A stretch of DNA of 64,000 nt, from positions 682,001 to 746,000 of the forward strand of contig NZ_CP014315.1 in assembly GCF_001557535.2 (NCBI RefSeq), in the 5' to 3' direction. The position numbers and the translations under genes were made by a program. This DNA comes from Burkholderia sp. PAMC 26561 (GTDB lineage: Bacteria > Pseudomonadota > Gammaproteobacteria > Burkholderiales > Burkholderiaceae). Numbering within the stretch: position 1 is the stretch's first letter; each line of letters opens with the position of its first letter. Under the pieces are notes generated by a model, which did not search any database, was not told where the DNA came from, and saw only the letters and a list, made by a program, of their open reading frames with translations. Positions 38,034 to 46,989 of the stretch are shown here, piece after piece.

Positions 38034-39064
38034 GAACGCGGCAAGGCGCTGCGCAGATCCGTCGGACTCGCGTCATAGACACGCCTCACCCAGCGCGCCA
38101 GATGCGAAGCCGACGCAAACCCCGTAGCAAGGGCGATATCCGCGACCGGGACATTCGAATAAACCAGCAGGTCGTGCGCCCGTTCGAGCCGCAATGTCAC
38201 GTAGTAGCGCGCGGGCGTTGCGTTCAGATGGCGCAGGAACAGCCGCTCGAGTTGGCGTGAGGTCATGGCTATGTCGGTGCCGATACGCGATATGGGCAGT
38301 GGCTCGTCCACGTGCGCACGCATCAGTTCGATAGCGCGCCGGATGCCGCGGGGCAGGCTCTCGTGGTTCTGGTCGCGCCAGCCGCGTTGTTCGTCGTCGC
38401 TGTCGCGGATGCGTTCGTGGTGAAACTGGTTCGCCACCCGGACCGCAAGCTCAGGACCGTGTTGCTCCGATATCAACTGCAACATCATGTCCATTGCGGC
38501 GATGCCACCCGAGCACGTCATGCGGTCGCGGTCGATCTCGTAGATCTTTCCCGAGCACATCAAGCCGCGAAACTCTTCGGTGAAGGCAGAGAGGTTTTCC
38601 CAATGGATCGTGCACTGGTAGCCCTCGAGCAGACCGGCGCGCGCAAGCAGATAACTTCCTGTCGATAAAGATCCGATCACCGCGCCCGTGCGAGCCGCGC
38701 GGCGCAGCGCGCGCAGATATGCCGGCTCGAGTGCCGGGTCGAGACGCAGGCCACCGCAAACGAAAATGTATTGAGCCGTGGTCATGACGTCGTCGAGCTT
38801 TCGGGCCTGCAATTCGATTCCGTTCGACGCATACACGGGATTGCCGTCGAGACTTGCGAGCGTCCAGCCATAGAGCGCCGTGTTCACCAGCCTGTTGGCC
38901 GAGCGTAGCGGTTCTATCGCTGAGGAGAGACTCATCATCGAAAGACCGTCCACCAGCAAAAACACAAAGGCGCTTTCTGCTTCGGCTGTTTCAGGGCGGG
39001 CGTCCTGCGAAGCGGGCTTGTCAATGATTGCGTCTGAATGCGTGTGAAAAGGCTGTTTGTTCAT
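38030..39064 (-). CDS. GlxA-family AraC-type regulator, GbdR-like
   Basis: 344 residues. An N-terminal DJ-1/PfpI-like (GATase-1-like) ligand domain (FVFLLVDGLSMMSLSSAIEPLRSAN, YIFVCGGLRL) and a C-terminal AraC HTH pair (PISRIGTDIAMTSRQLERLF, PVADIALATGFASASHLARW). The frame extends to 39214, but the ATG at 39064 has AGGTG before it and gives MNKQPFHTHSD. Proteins of this layout include GbdR, the glycine-betaine-responsive activator of demethylation genes, and arginine/carnitine regulators. Its convergent position against the betaine-type genes supports that role. Confidence 0.86.
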   Translation of the reverse strand: MNKQPFHTHSDAIIDKPASQDARPETAEAESAFVFLLVDGLSMMSLSSAIEPLRSANRLVNTALYGWTLASLDGNPVYASNGIELQARKLDDVMTTAQYIFVCGGLRLDPALEPAYLRALRRAARTGAVIGSLSTGSYLLARAGLLEGYQCTIHWENLSAFTEEFRGLMCSGKIYEIDRDRMTCSGGIAAMDMMLQLISEQHGPELAVRVANQFHHERIRDSDDEQRGWRDQNHESLPRGIRRAIELMRAHVDEPLPISRIGTDIAMTSRQLERLFLRHLNATPARYYVTLRLERAHDLLVYSNVPVADIALATGFASASHLARWVRRVYDASPTDLRSALPRS

Positions 39065-39194
39065 TGCACCTGGCGTTGCAAGATGGCCTGACCGGCCTGC
39101 GATGCCAGCCGGATGTGTCGCACGATCATAGTCGAAGTTTGCGGTGCGCGACCGGTCTGACGGCTTCACATTGACGTGGCGGACGCTGCACATT

Positions 39195-39215
39195 AATGTG
39201 CGACAGGCGAACACA
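39195..39215. promoter_or_regulatory. Candidate operator, GTGCGACAGGCGAACAC element
   Basis: Located between the GlxA-type regulator and the divergent CUT1 transporter. AATGTGCGACAGGCGAACAC repeats the core GTGCGACAGGCG of the element at 39313, and an adjacent perfect palindrome GCACATTAATGTGC overlaps its left side. It may serve the regulator's own promoter. Confidence 0.4.
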
Positions 39216-39312
39216 AGTAAAATTATTGGGTCGTACGGGAGGCTCGGCTCTCAAATATCGGCTAAAAATCCGTTGTATGTCACTTATTGCTCATGTATAA
39301 ATACGCACATCG

Positions 39313-39330
39313 GTGCGACAGGCGCACATT
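39313..39330. promoter_or_regulatory. Candidate operator, GTGCGACAGGCGCAC element
   Basis: GTGCGACAGGCGCACATT is a near-palindromic site 20-38 bases before the ATG of the CUT1 binding-protein gene, where a repressor would block transcription. A CGCAC/GTGCG pair (39304-39317) overlaps it. Similar sequences occur at 52215, 58603, 61191 and 62757. Confidence 0.42.
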
Positions 39331-39350
39331 TATATTGGGAGCGAAGCTGA

Positions 39351-40718
39351 ATGACGTTCGATGGGGATCGGCAGGTGAAGGCACCAACTCTTTCGGCAAA
39401 GCGCCGCCGTTTGCTCAAGCTGGCGGCGTCGGCGGGCATGACCGCGGGCATCGGGGGCCTCGCATTCGGCCGCGGCGCATTCGCAGCGGATCCCATTACG
39501 CTGCGCTGGTGGTCGACCCAGGCCGCGCCCGACCAGTTGAAGGCCTACAAAGCGCAGATCGCCGGTTTCATGGCGGCGCACCCGGGCGTCAAGGTCGTGT
39601 TCGAGGCGACGTCGGACGAGGGTTATCCGGCGCAGCTTGCGGCAGCGTTTGCCGCAAACCAGGTGCCTGACATCATCACTCACCTCCCGTCCTATGCCGC
39701 GCAAACCTATTACGCAGACGGGCTGGTCGAACCGGTCGATGACGTCGTCGCAGCCGTTGGTATCGACAAGTACTATCCGAATGCAAACGATGTGTTCAGG
39801 ACCGCGGACGGAAAGCTGTGCGCCACGGGCCTTGCAAATACGGCCGCCGACGTTCTATGGATTCGTCGTGACCTGATGCAAAAGTCTGGCGTGGACAAGG
39901 TGCCCGAGACGTGGGACGAACTTCGCGCCGCATGCAAGAAGATGCAGGGCGGCCGGATTTATGGTGCGCCGCTGCCATACGGCCTGAACAGCATGACTTC
40001 GTTGATACTGCTCGGCTTCATCCATCGTGCAGGCGGGCAGGTATTCACGCCGGATCTGCAGGTTGCAATCGACAGTCAGGCAACGCTCAACGCACTCGAT
40101 TTCTACAAGTCGATGCGCGAGTTCTGCCCGCCCGGCGCGACCGGTTATAGCTGGGGAGAAAGCCTGACCGCGTTTGTCTCCGGATCGACCGCGACGGGCA
40201 TTTATGGCGGGCGCGTGCTGGACAACATTGCCGCGCAGAATCCCGGCATTGCCGATTCGGTGACTTGCGCCACGTATCCCACGATTTCCAAGTCGGTACC
40301 GGCATGGACCTATAACGACTTTCCGTGCGTCTTCATTCCTAAGAAGGCCAAGAACATTTCGGCATCCAAAATGTTCGCGGAATATCTTTTCGATCCTGCG
40401 GGCTATATTTCCGAGTTGCTGGGCGCGCCCGCGCATCTGCTGCCGGTATTGAAGACCATTGCGGCCGATCCTCGCTATAACAGCAATCCGATCATCAAGA
40501 AGTATCCGAAGGAAGTCGAACTGATGTCGGCTGCCGCCGCGTCCGGTCACAACCTTGGCTACGAGTCGCCGGCACACAAGCCGAACCGAAGGGCCAACGA
40601 GATCGTCGCGAGCAATGTCCTGGCTGAACTGGTCCAGCGCGTCGTGCTCAACAACGAAGCGCCGAAGTCCGTAGTCGGTGCGACCGCAAAGAAGCTCGAA
40701 ACGCTGATGAAAGCCTGA
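39351..40718 (+). CDS. CUT1-type ABC transporter substrate-binding protein, Tat-exported
   Basis: 455 residues of the family 1 extracellular solute-binding class (SBP_bac_1). The twin-arginine leader KRRRLLKLAASAG followed by GRGAFAAD indicates folded export through Tat. TLRWWSTQAAPDQLKAYKAQ, PGVKVVFEAT, QVPDIITHLPSYAAQTYYADGL and YSWGESLTAFVSGSTATGIYGG match sugar/polyol/glycerol-phosphate receptors. GGAG lies nine bases before the ATG. It heads a four-gene transporter, with candidate operators immediately upstream. Substrate unknown. Confidence 0.9.
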   Translation: MTFDGDRQVKAPTLSAKRRRLLKLAASAGMTAGIGGLAFGRGAFAADPITLRWWSTQAAPDQLKAYKAQIAGFMAAHPGVKVVFEATSDEGYPAQLAAAFAANQVPDIITHLPSYAAQTYYADGLVEPVDDVVAAVGIDKYYPNANDVFRTADGKLCATGLANTAADVLWIRRDLMQKSGVDKVPETWDELRAACKKMQGGRIYGAPLPYGLNSMTSLILLGFIHRAGGQVFTPDLQVAIDSQATLNALDFYKSMREFCPPGATGYSWGESLTAFVSGSTATGIYGGRVLDNIAAQNPGIADSVTCATYPTISKSVPAWTYNDFPCVFIPKKAKNISASKMFAEYLFDPAGYISELLGAPAHLLPVLKTIAADPRYNSNPIIKKYPKEVELMSAAAASGHNLGYESPAHKPNRRANEIVASNVLAELVQRVVLNNEAPKSVVGATAKKLETLMKA

Positions 40719-40828
40719 CACGGCCGGCCGCGCAAACGCATGGCGCTCGATGCGTCACGCGTTGCGCCAACCATCTTTCGTCCGTCATTGCCCGGATCGC
40801 ATTCGCACGGGCACGCATTGGAAAACGC

Positions 40829-41755
40829 ATGGCCACTGTTTCATTGCCCCGCATGGGCATCCGCTCTCTCGAATCGACGTACAGCAGGCTCGGCATGTTG
40901 CTGATCGCGCCGGCAGTGTTGCTGTTGATCGCAACCATTGTGTATCCGCTTCTTTATGCACTGTGGCTTTCCCTGAACTCGGTGTACACGCCCACGCAGG
41001 CGTCGAGCTTTGTGGGCCTGGCGAATTATCGGGACATGCTCGGTTCATCGACGTTCTGGTTTTCGTTATGGGTAACGATCGTCTGGACCACGTCCACGCT
41101 CGTCCTGCAGATCCTGTGCGGCGTCGGCATGGCGCTGCTCCTCAACGAGAAGATCGCCATGCGCTCGGCAGCGCGCAGCCTCGTGCTGTTCCCTTATTTT
41201 GTGTCGACCGTGGTCGCCGTGCTGGTCTGGCGCTGGCTCTTCAACGATCTCTATGGCGTACTCAATCAGGTCCTGCTCGAACTCCATGTGATCAGCAGTC
41301 CGGTCAACTGGCTCGGCGAAATGCCCAACGCCATGATCAGCATTGTTCTGGTCGGCACCTGGAAGTACTTTCCGTTCGTTGTGATCGCGGTGCTGGCGCG
41401 ACTGCAGACCATTCCGCTCGCGCTCTATGAAGCCGCGCGCATGGACGGCGCCGGTCCGTTCGGCCGTTTTTTCGACGTCACGCTGCCGCAGTTGCGTGAA
41501 GTGCTCGGCGTCGTGATCCTGTTGCGGATCATCTGGGACTTCAAGGAGTTCGACCTGCTTTACCTGATGACCGGCGGAGGCCCGGTCAATCAGACACGAT
41601 CCGTGCCGCTGCTCGTCTATCAGCAGGCGTTTGGTCTGAACCAGATGGGCGCGGCTTCCGCTTCCGCGGTTGGAATGATGGTGGTCATGGGCGTGTTGAT
41701 GGCGGCCTACCTTTATCGCGCACAACGCACAAGGAGCCACGATGCGGGCCGATAA
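40829..41755 (+). CDS. CUT1-type ABC transporter permease, first subunit (UgpA/MalF-like)
   Basis: 308 residues with six predicted helices, beginning LGMLLIAPAVLLLIATIVYPLLYALWLS, a classic MalF/UgpA entry, and the EAA loop YEAARMDGAGPFGRFFDVTLPQL. It pairs with the permease at 41742, which it overlaps by 14 bases. It lies 110 bases after the binding-protein gene; that gap may allow unequal expression. Confidence 0.93.
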   Translation: MATVSLPRMGIRSLESTYSRLGMLLIAPAVLLLIATIVYPLLYALWLSLNSVYTPTQASSFVGLANYRDMLGSSTFWFSLWVTIVWTTSTLVLQILCGVGMALLLNEKIAMRSAARSLVLFPYFVSTVVAVLVWRWLFNDLYGVLNQVLLELHVISSPVNWLGEMPNAMISIVLVGTWKYFPFVVIAVLARLQTIPLALYEAARMDGAGPFGRFFDVTLPQLREVLGVVILLRIIWDFKEFDLLYLMTGGGPVNQTRSVPLLVYQQAFGLNQMGAASASAVGMMVVMGVLMAAYLYRAQRTRSHDAGR

Positions 41756-42572
41756 AACCAACATTCCCGCGTCGCTCGTCACCTGGGTGATCGTGATCCT
41801 GATGGTGTTCCCGCTGATCTGGATGGTGCTGACATCCATCAAGCCGCAGAGCGAACTGTTCGTCTATCCGATCAGGCTTCTGCCCGAGCACGTGACGTTC
41901 GAGCATTATCGGCGGCTGCTGGAGGACACGCCGTTCATCAGCTACTTCTGGAATTCGATCGTGCTGTCGGCGGCGACTACCGTCGTTGTCATGGCGGTCG
42001 CCACCATCGGCGGTTATAGCCTTGCGCGCTTCGCCTATCGCGGCCGCGAGGCGATCGCCACCGCGGTTCTTTGCACCTACCTGATGCCGTCTGTGGTGTT
42101 GATCATTCCGCTTTACCTGATGACGGTGAAGCTGGGCTTGCAGAACACACTGACCAGTCTGGTGATCTCGTACACCACGTTTGCCTTGCCCTACGCAATG
42201 TGGCTTTTGCGCTCGTTCATGGCCGGCATTCCGGACGACCTCGAAGCTGCCGCGCTGGTGGACGGCGCGAGCCGGCTGGGTGCGTTCGTCGATGTGATCC
42301 TGCCGCAAGCGCTGCCCGGAATCATCTCGACCGCGCTGTTCACGTTCATTCTGGCGTGGAACGAGTACCTGTACGCGCTCGTCATGGTCAACACCGACGA
42401 GACCCGTCCGCTTACCACCGGCGTGATGAACATGCTCGTGTCGTCGTTCAACATCGAGTGGTCGCTGTTGATGGCGGCTTCCGTGATGATGAGCGTGCCG
42501 TTGCTGTTCTTCTTCGCTTTCCTTCAGCGTTATCTCACTAGCGGTTTTGGCGCTGGCGGTGTGAAGGGTTGA
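41742..42572 (+). CDS. CUT1-type ABC transporter permease, second subunit (UgpE/MalG-like)
   Basis: 276 residues. MVFPLIWMVLTSIKPQSELF and the EAA loop LEAASLVDGASRLGAFVDVILPQALPG-like segment (AALVDGASRLG) identify MalG/UgpE type, as does FILAWNEYLYALVMVN. It forms the heterodimeric channel with the upstream permease. The ATG lies inside the end of the preceding gene. Confidence 0.93.
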   Translation: MRADKTNIPASLVTWVIVILMVFPLIWMVLTSIKPQSELFVYPIRLLPEHVTFEHYRRLLEDTPFISYFWNSIVLSAATTVVVMAVATIGGYSLARFAYRGREAIATAVLCTYLMPSVVLIIPLYLMTVKLGLQNTLTSLVISYTTFALPYAMWLLRSFMAGIPDDLEAAALVDGASRLGAFVDVILPQALPGIISTALFTFILAWNEYLYALVMVNTDETRPLTTGVMNMLVSSFNIEWSLLMAASVMMSVPLLFFFAFLQRYLTSGFGAGGVKG

Positions 42573-42627
42573 ACGCCCGCGGGATGAGCACCGACGACAC
42601 ACTGACTATGCACTCCGGAGCACCTCA

Positions 42628-43755
42628 ATGGCAGCAGTAAGTTTCAAGAATGTACGCAAGGTATTTGGCGATACGGTGTCGATTCCCTCACTCGATCTCG
42701 ATATCCGCGACGGTGAATTCGTGTGCCTGCTCGGACCTTCCGGTTGTGGCAAGACAACGACGCTGCGCATGCTTGCGGGCCTGGAGCAGCCGACGAGCGG
42801 CGCGATCCATATTGGCGGCATCGAAGTGCACGAGTTGCCGCCGGCGAAGCGCGATATTGCGATGGTGTTCCAGTCCTACGCGCTGTATCCGCATCTGACG
42901 GTTGCGGAGAACATTGTGTATCCGCTGAAAAAGCGTGGTGTTCCGAAGCAGGAGTGGCCTGCAATGCTGAACAACATTGCGCAGTTGCTGCAACTCGAAC
43001 CGTTGCTCGCGAGAAAGCCGAAGCAGCTTTCGGGCGGCCAGCAGCAGCGCGTCGCGCTTGGCCGTGCGCTGATCCGCAAACCGAAGGTGTTCCTGCTGGA
43101 CGAACCGCTGTCGAATCTCGACGCCAAGTTGCGCGCGCATATGCGGGCCGAGCTGATCGAGCTGCATCAGCGCATGGGTACGACGACGGTGTACGTGACG
43201 CACGACCAGCTCGAAGCAATGACCATGTCCACGCGGATCGCCGTGATGAGTGGCGGCGTGTTGCAACAATTCGGCACGCCCGATGAAATCTACTACCGGC
43301 CGGCGAACCAGTTCGTGGCCGGGTTCATCGGCACGCCTGCGATGTCCCTGATCGATGGCGACCTGCAGCGCGACGATACAGGCTTCTCGCTGCAAGCAGG
43401 CGGCGTGGCATTGCGCCTGCCGCATTCCGCGCTGCGCGCGGACGCGTCCGGCGCGGTTTCCGCCGGCATCCGGCCCGAAGACATCGTGTTGGGCCGCGGG
43501 ACACTCAGCGCTCGCATCAAAGTGGTCGAGCCGACAGGCCACGAGTCCATCGTGCTGATGGATTGCGGTGGTGCATCGCTCTGTACGCGCATTGCCAGCG
43601 ACGTACCGCTCGCAGCCGAGCTCCGCGCTGGCCAGAGCGTGCCGTTCGAAGTCACGCTCGCACGCCTGCACGTTTTTTCGCGCCAGAACGGCCAGCGGCT
43701 GAACCGCGACGACACCAACGTCACGTCGATCAAGCGCACGCGCGACGCAGCCTGA
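42628..43755 (+). CDS. CUT1-type ABC transporter ATP-binding protein (MsmK/UgpC-like)
   Basis: 375 residues. Walker A GPSGCGKTT, signature LSGGQQQR, Walker B VFLLDEPLSNLD, switch YVTHDQLEAM, plus the C-terminal MalK-type regulatory OB-fold domain (~240-370: IRPEDIVLGRG). Typical of ATPases serving CUT1 carriers. It is followed 31 bases later by a DapA-family lyase, tying transport to catabolism. Confidence 0.94.
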   Translation: MAAVSFKNVRKVFGDTVSIPSLDLDIRDGEFVCLLGPSGCGKTTTLRMLAGLEQPTSGAIHIGGIEVHELPPAKRDIAMVFQSYALYPHLTVAENIVYPLKKRGVPKQEWPAMLNNIAQLLQLEPLLARKPKQLSGGQQQRVALGRALIRKPKVFLLDEPLSNLDAKLRAHMRAELIELHQRMGTTTVYVTHDQLEAMTMSTRIAVMSGGVLQQFGTPDEIYYRPANQFVAGFIGTPAMSLIDGDLQRDDTGFSLQAGGVALRLPHSALRADASGAVSAGIRPEDIVLGRGTLSARIKVVEPTGHESIVLMDCGGASLCTRIASDVPLAAELRAGQSVPFEVTLARLHVFSRQNGQRLNRDDTNVTSIKRTRDAA

Positions 43756-43786
43756 ACATTCACATCATCAAACACGGGTCAAAAGC

Positions 43787-44692
43787 ATGAACAGAGAAAG
43801 CGTCAACTGGTCCGGCGCCATGCCGGCAATCACCACGCCCTTCGACGACAACGGCAAGCTCGACGAACGCGAGCTCGGCGATGTCATCGAACGGCATCTG
43901 AAGCTCGGCGCGACCGGCGTGGTCGTCGGCGGCTGCACCGGCGAATTCTGGGCGATGAACACCGACGAACGCGCACGCTTGTTTGTAGCGTCGAAAGAAG
44001 TCATGGGCACGCGCGGGACGTTGATTGCAGGGACCGGCATGATCGGGGTGGAAGACACGATCGCGCTGACCCGGCAGGCGGAGAAAGCGGGATGCGATGG
44101 CGCGCTGATCCTGCCGCCGTATTTCGTCAAGCTCACCGATGACGAGATCCACGCGCACTACGCCGACGTCACTGCGCACGCCGGCTTGCCGGTGATGCTC
44201 TACAACATCCCCGGCAACGCAGTGAATTACCTGACGCCCAAACTGGTCGCGCGGCTGGGCAAGCTCGAGCGCGTTGTGGCAGTAAAGGAAAGCTCGGGTG
44301 ACTGGAACAATTTCTACAGCACGTTCCTCGCGGTGCACGAAACGCTGCGGGTGTTTTGCGGACCGTCGTCGGTGTTCGGCGTTCCGGCCGTCCAGCTCGG
44401 CGCCGACGGCGTGATCGACTGCTTTCCGAATGTCTGGGATGAAGGCGGCCAGAAGCTTTTCGAGGCCGCCCGCAGCGGCGACACGCTGCTCGCCGCGCGC
44501 CTGCAGGCAACAGGGCGCCGCCTGACCGATCTTTTTACAGCCGACGGCCGCACGCTGTATCCGTCGACGAAAGCCGCCATGGATCTGCTCGGCATTCCAG
44601 GCGGCGGAAAACCACGGGCGCCGCTGCGCGCGCTGAATTCCAGCCAGCGCGATTCGCTGGCGGCGGGGTTGCGAGCCGAAGGCTTGCTCTGA
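43787..44692 (+). CDS. DapA-family class I aldolase/lyase, first copy
   Basis: 301 residues. It is a TIM barrel of the dihydrodipicolinate synthase/N-acetylneuraminate lyase family. The G-C-T-G-E substrate loop is GGCTGEFWAM, the catalytic Tyr is in VMLYNIPGN and the Schiff-base Lys in VVAVKESSGDWNN. Catabolic members act as 2-keto-3-deoxy-sugar-acid aldolases/dehydratases or as deaminases such as the hydroxyproline-pathway lyase. It directly follows the ABC transporter, so a catabolic role is more likely than lysine biosynthesis. Confidence 0.88.
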   Translation: MNRESVNWSGAMPAITTPFDDNGKLDERELGDVIERHLKLGATGVVVGGCTGEFWAMNTDERARLFVASKEVMGTRGTLIAGTGMIGVEDTIALTRQAEKAGCDGALILPPYFVKLTDDEIHAHYADVTAHAGLPVMLYNIPGNAVNYLTPKLVARLGKLERVVAVKESSGDWNNFYSTFLAVHETLRVFCGPSSVFGVPAVQLGADGVIDCFPNVWDEGGQKLFEAARSGDTLLAARLQATGRRLTDLFTADGRTLYPSTKAAMDLLGIPGGGKPRAPLRALNSSQRDSLAAGLRAEGLL

Positions 44693-44732
44693 CCCAAACT
44701 CGCCGAAATAAAAATCCAGGAAGGAGAAAGCA

Positions 44733-46151
44733 ATGACAGGACATCAGCCCGACGCAAATCCCTGCGGGTTTTCCGTGCAGTACGGCAAGTACATCGGTAT
44801 TGGCGCCAACGGCAATCTCTGGGTCGACGGCTGCGACGTGCAAACCCTCGCCGAGACGCACGGCGCACCGCTCTACATCATTTCGGAAAACGAACTGCGT
44901 GACCGATATCGCGCGTTTCGCGATGGTTTTCTCGCGCATTATCCGCAGGTCGAGATTCTCTTCGCCAACAAGTCGAACAACGGACTCGCGATCCGCCACA
45001 TCCTGAACCAGGAAGGCGCGGGCGGTGACTGCTTTGGCGTGAACGAGATGTATATCGCGCTGCTAGCCGGAACCGATCCGCAAAAGCTCGTACTCAACGG
45101 CTCGAACAAGCAGGAAGAAGAACTCGAGATGGCGATCTCGAATGGCATCTGCGTGAATATCGATGCAATGGATGAACTGGATCGCATCGATGCAATCTCG
45201 AAGCGGCTTGGCAAGAGGGCGGCTATCGGCATCCGGCTCAAGCTCGACCTGTTGCCGCTCGCGGGACGCACGGGTGTTGCCATGCACGGTCCCGGCACGC
45301 TCAAGGAACAGAGCGACTCGACCAAGTGGGGCATGACGCGCGAGCAGACCGTCGAGATCGTCAAGCGGGCGCAGCAGATGCCTGATATCGAGTTGAAGGA
45401 AACGCATTTCCACCTGAGCCGCATGTCGAACGATCCCGAAAATTTCGCGATCATGGCGCGCGAGATGATCACATGGTCCGGCTTCTTGCGCGATGAAACC
45501 GGCTGGACGCCGCCGTGCATCGACATTGGCGGCGGCTGGACCTTCGGCAAGTGGTACGGCACGGGGCCGCGCTCGCAGATCGACGACAACGCCGCACCCA
45601 CGCCGGAGATCTACGGCCGTATGTGCGGCGCTGCGATCCGCGAAGAAGCGGAACGCCTGAACCTGCCGCTGCCCAAACTGCGCATTGAACCGGGCCGCGC
45701 AATTTCGGGGCCGTCCGGCGTTGCAGTTGGAAGAGTCGGCGCGATCAAGCAGGGCGCCACGAAAAAATGGGTGAACCTGGATCTTTCGACAAACCATCTT
45801 TCCTGGGCATCGGCGCTCGACTGGTACTACCACGCGGTCGCCGTGAAGGACACCGCGCGCCCGGCAACGGAGCACGTCGATCTGGTCGGTCCGCTTTGCA
45901 ACTCCGATGAAGTCGGCGCCGATCGCACCATGCCCGCGCTCGCACGCGGTGATTTCGTCGCTTTCCTCGATGCCGGCGGCTACACCGAATCCGGCGCCGC
46001 GCGCTATAACGCGCAACTGTTGCCCGCGACGGTGCTGGTCGCGGGCGATACCGCCGAGGTCACGACGGTGCGCGAGCAATGGCGCGACGTTGCCGGACGC
46101 TTCAAGGTGCCGCCGCGTTTGCTTGCGGCATCGTTTGCGAAAAACGTCTGA
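44733..46151 (+). CDS. PLP-dependent fold-type III decarboxylase (LysA-like)
   Basis: 472 residues, longer than a typical LysA. It has a PLP barrel with the lysine in EILFANKSNNGLAI, HFHLSR, the phosphate-binding DIGGGW, and EPGRAISGPSG. The C-terminal beta domain has LVGPLCNSDEVGAD and FLDAGGYTESGAARYNA, aligned with the catalytic Cys and Tyr regions of diaminopimelate decarboxylase. The departures (NKSNN, HLSR, CNSDE) suggest a different amino-acid substrate, or a racemase. It is flanked by a DapA-family lyase and SDRs in an apparent catabolic operon. AGGAGA lies before the ATG. Confidence 0.82.
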   Translation: MTGHQPDANPCGFSVQYGKYIGIGANGNLWVDGCDVQTLAETHGAPLYIISENELRDRYRAFRDGFLAHYPQVEILFANKSNNGLAIRHILNQEGAGGDCFGVNEMYIALLAGTDPQKLVLNGSNKQEEELEMAISNGICVNIDAMDELDRIDAISKRLGKRAAIGIRLKLDLLPLAGRTGVAMHGPGTLKEQSDSTKWGMTREQTVEIVKRAQQMPDIELKETHFHLSRMSNDPENFAIMAREMITWSGFLRDETGWTPPCIDIGGGWTFGKWYGTGPRSQIDDNAAPTPEIYGRMCGAAIREEAERLNLPLPKLRIEPGRAISGPSGVAVGRVGAIKQGATKKWVNLDLSTNHLSWASALDWYYHAVAVKDTARPATEHVDLVGPLCNSDEVGADRTMPALARGDFVAFLDAGGYTESGAARYNAQLLPATVLVAGDTAEVTTVREQWRDVAGRFKVPPRLLAASFAKNV

Positions 46152-46206
46152 GAAAAATCGACTTGCAACACGCCCGCGCCTGACAGCGCCGGCGCACGGA
46201 GACAAC

Positions 46207-46989
46207 ATGGATTTAGGCATCAGAGGACGCCGCGCGGTCGTATGCGGCGGTAGCAAGGGCTTGGGACTGGCGGCGGCGCGTTCGCTCGCGAGAGAGGGCG
46301 TGGACCTGACTTTGGTTGCACGATCGCAGGAAACACTCGATACCGCCGCGGGTGAACTCGTGGCAGAAACCGGCGTCAAGGTCGCGACCGTCAGCGCTGA
46401 TCTCGGCACGTCCGAGGGACGCGCTGCGGTCCTGGCGCAAGCGGGCATCGTGGACATCCTGGTGGCGAATCCCGGCATCCGGCAGGTGCCCGACGACTTC
46501 CGCAAGATCACGCGCGAAGGCTGGGAGGGCTGGATGGAAGCGCATTTTTATTCGTCGCTGGAACTGATCCGCGCGGTCGTGCCGGGCATGAGCGAGCGTG
46601 GCTTCGGCCGGATCGTGAACATGTCAGTGAGCTTCATCAAGTTCCCGCAGGTCGGCTTCGGACCCAGTCACGCGGCGCGCCTTGCGCTTGCGGGCGCGAT
46701 CGCCGCCATGTCGCGCGAACTGATTCCGCACAACGTGGTGATCAACAGCGTGTGCCCGGGGTTGTTCGAAACCGATGCGCTCACCACGAACCTGCACGGC
46801 CACGCGGCACGCGGCAACACGACCTATGAGGCGATTGTCGCGGATCGGCTGAAGCATTGCCCGGCTGGACGCTTTGCCGATCCGTCCGAGTGCGGCGATC
46901 TGATTGCGTTCTTGTGCAGCGCGCAGAATGGCTTCATGACTGCGCAGAATATCGTCAACGATGGTGGCGTCTACCAGGGGCTGTTCTGA
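46207..46989 (+). CDS. SDR-family oxidoreductase lacking the canonical YxxxK
   Basis: 260 residues. NAD(P) motif VVCGGSKGLGLAAARSLA and the Rossmann fold are clear, but the catalytic region reads NMSVSFIKFPQVGFGPSHAA. The expected Tyr-x3-Lys is replaced by a Ser/His-containing GPSHAAR, and NAG is NPG. Such divergent SDRs form a known subgroup whose chemistry is poorly defined. The ATG at 46207 is used because the frame to its left is inside the decarboxylase gene. Its stop overlaps the next SDR start (TGATG). Confidence 0.82.
   Translation: MDLGIRGRRAVVCGGSKGLGLAAARSLAREGVDLTLVARSQETLDTAAGELVAETGVKVATVSADLGTSEGRAAVLAQAGIVDILVANPGIRQVPDDFRKITREGWEGWMEAHFYSSLELIRAVVPGMSERGFGRIVNMSVSFIKFPQVGFGPSHAARLALAGAIAAMSRELIPHNVVINSVCPGLFETDALTTNLHGHAARGNTTYEAIVADRLKHCPAGRFADPSECGDLIAFLCSAQNGFMTAQNIVNDGGVYQGLF

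Noticed and set aside
43787..46151. Lysine biosynthesis genes dapA and lysA
   Set aside because: They follow an ABC carrier and precede catabolic SDR and flavoprotein genes, there are two unlike DapA-family proteins, and active-site motifs of the LysA-like protein deviate.
45063..46511. 482-codon antisense frame over the LysA-like gene
   Set aside because: Overlaps the decarboxylase and an SDR; no recognisable domain.
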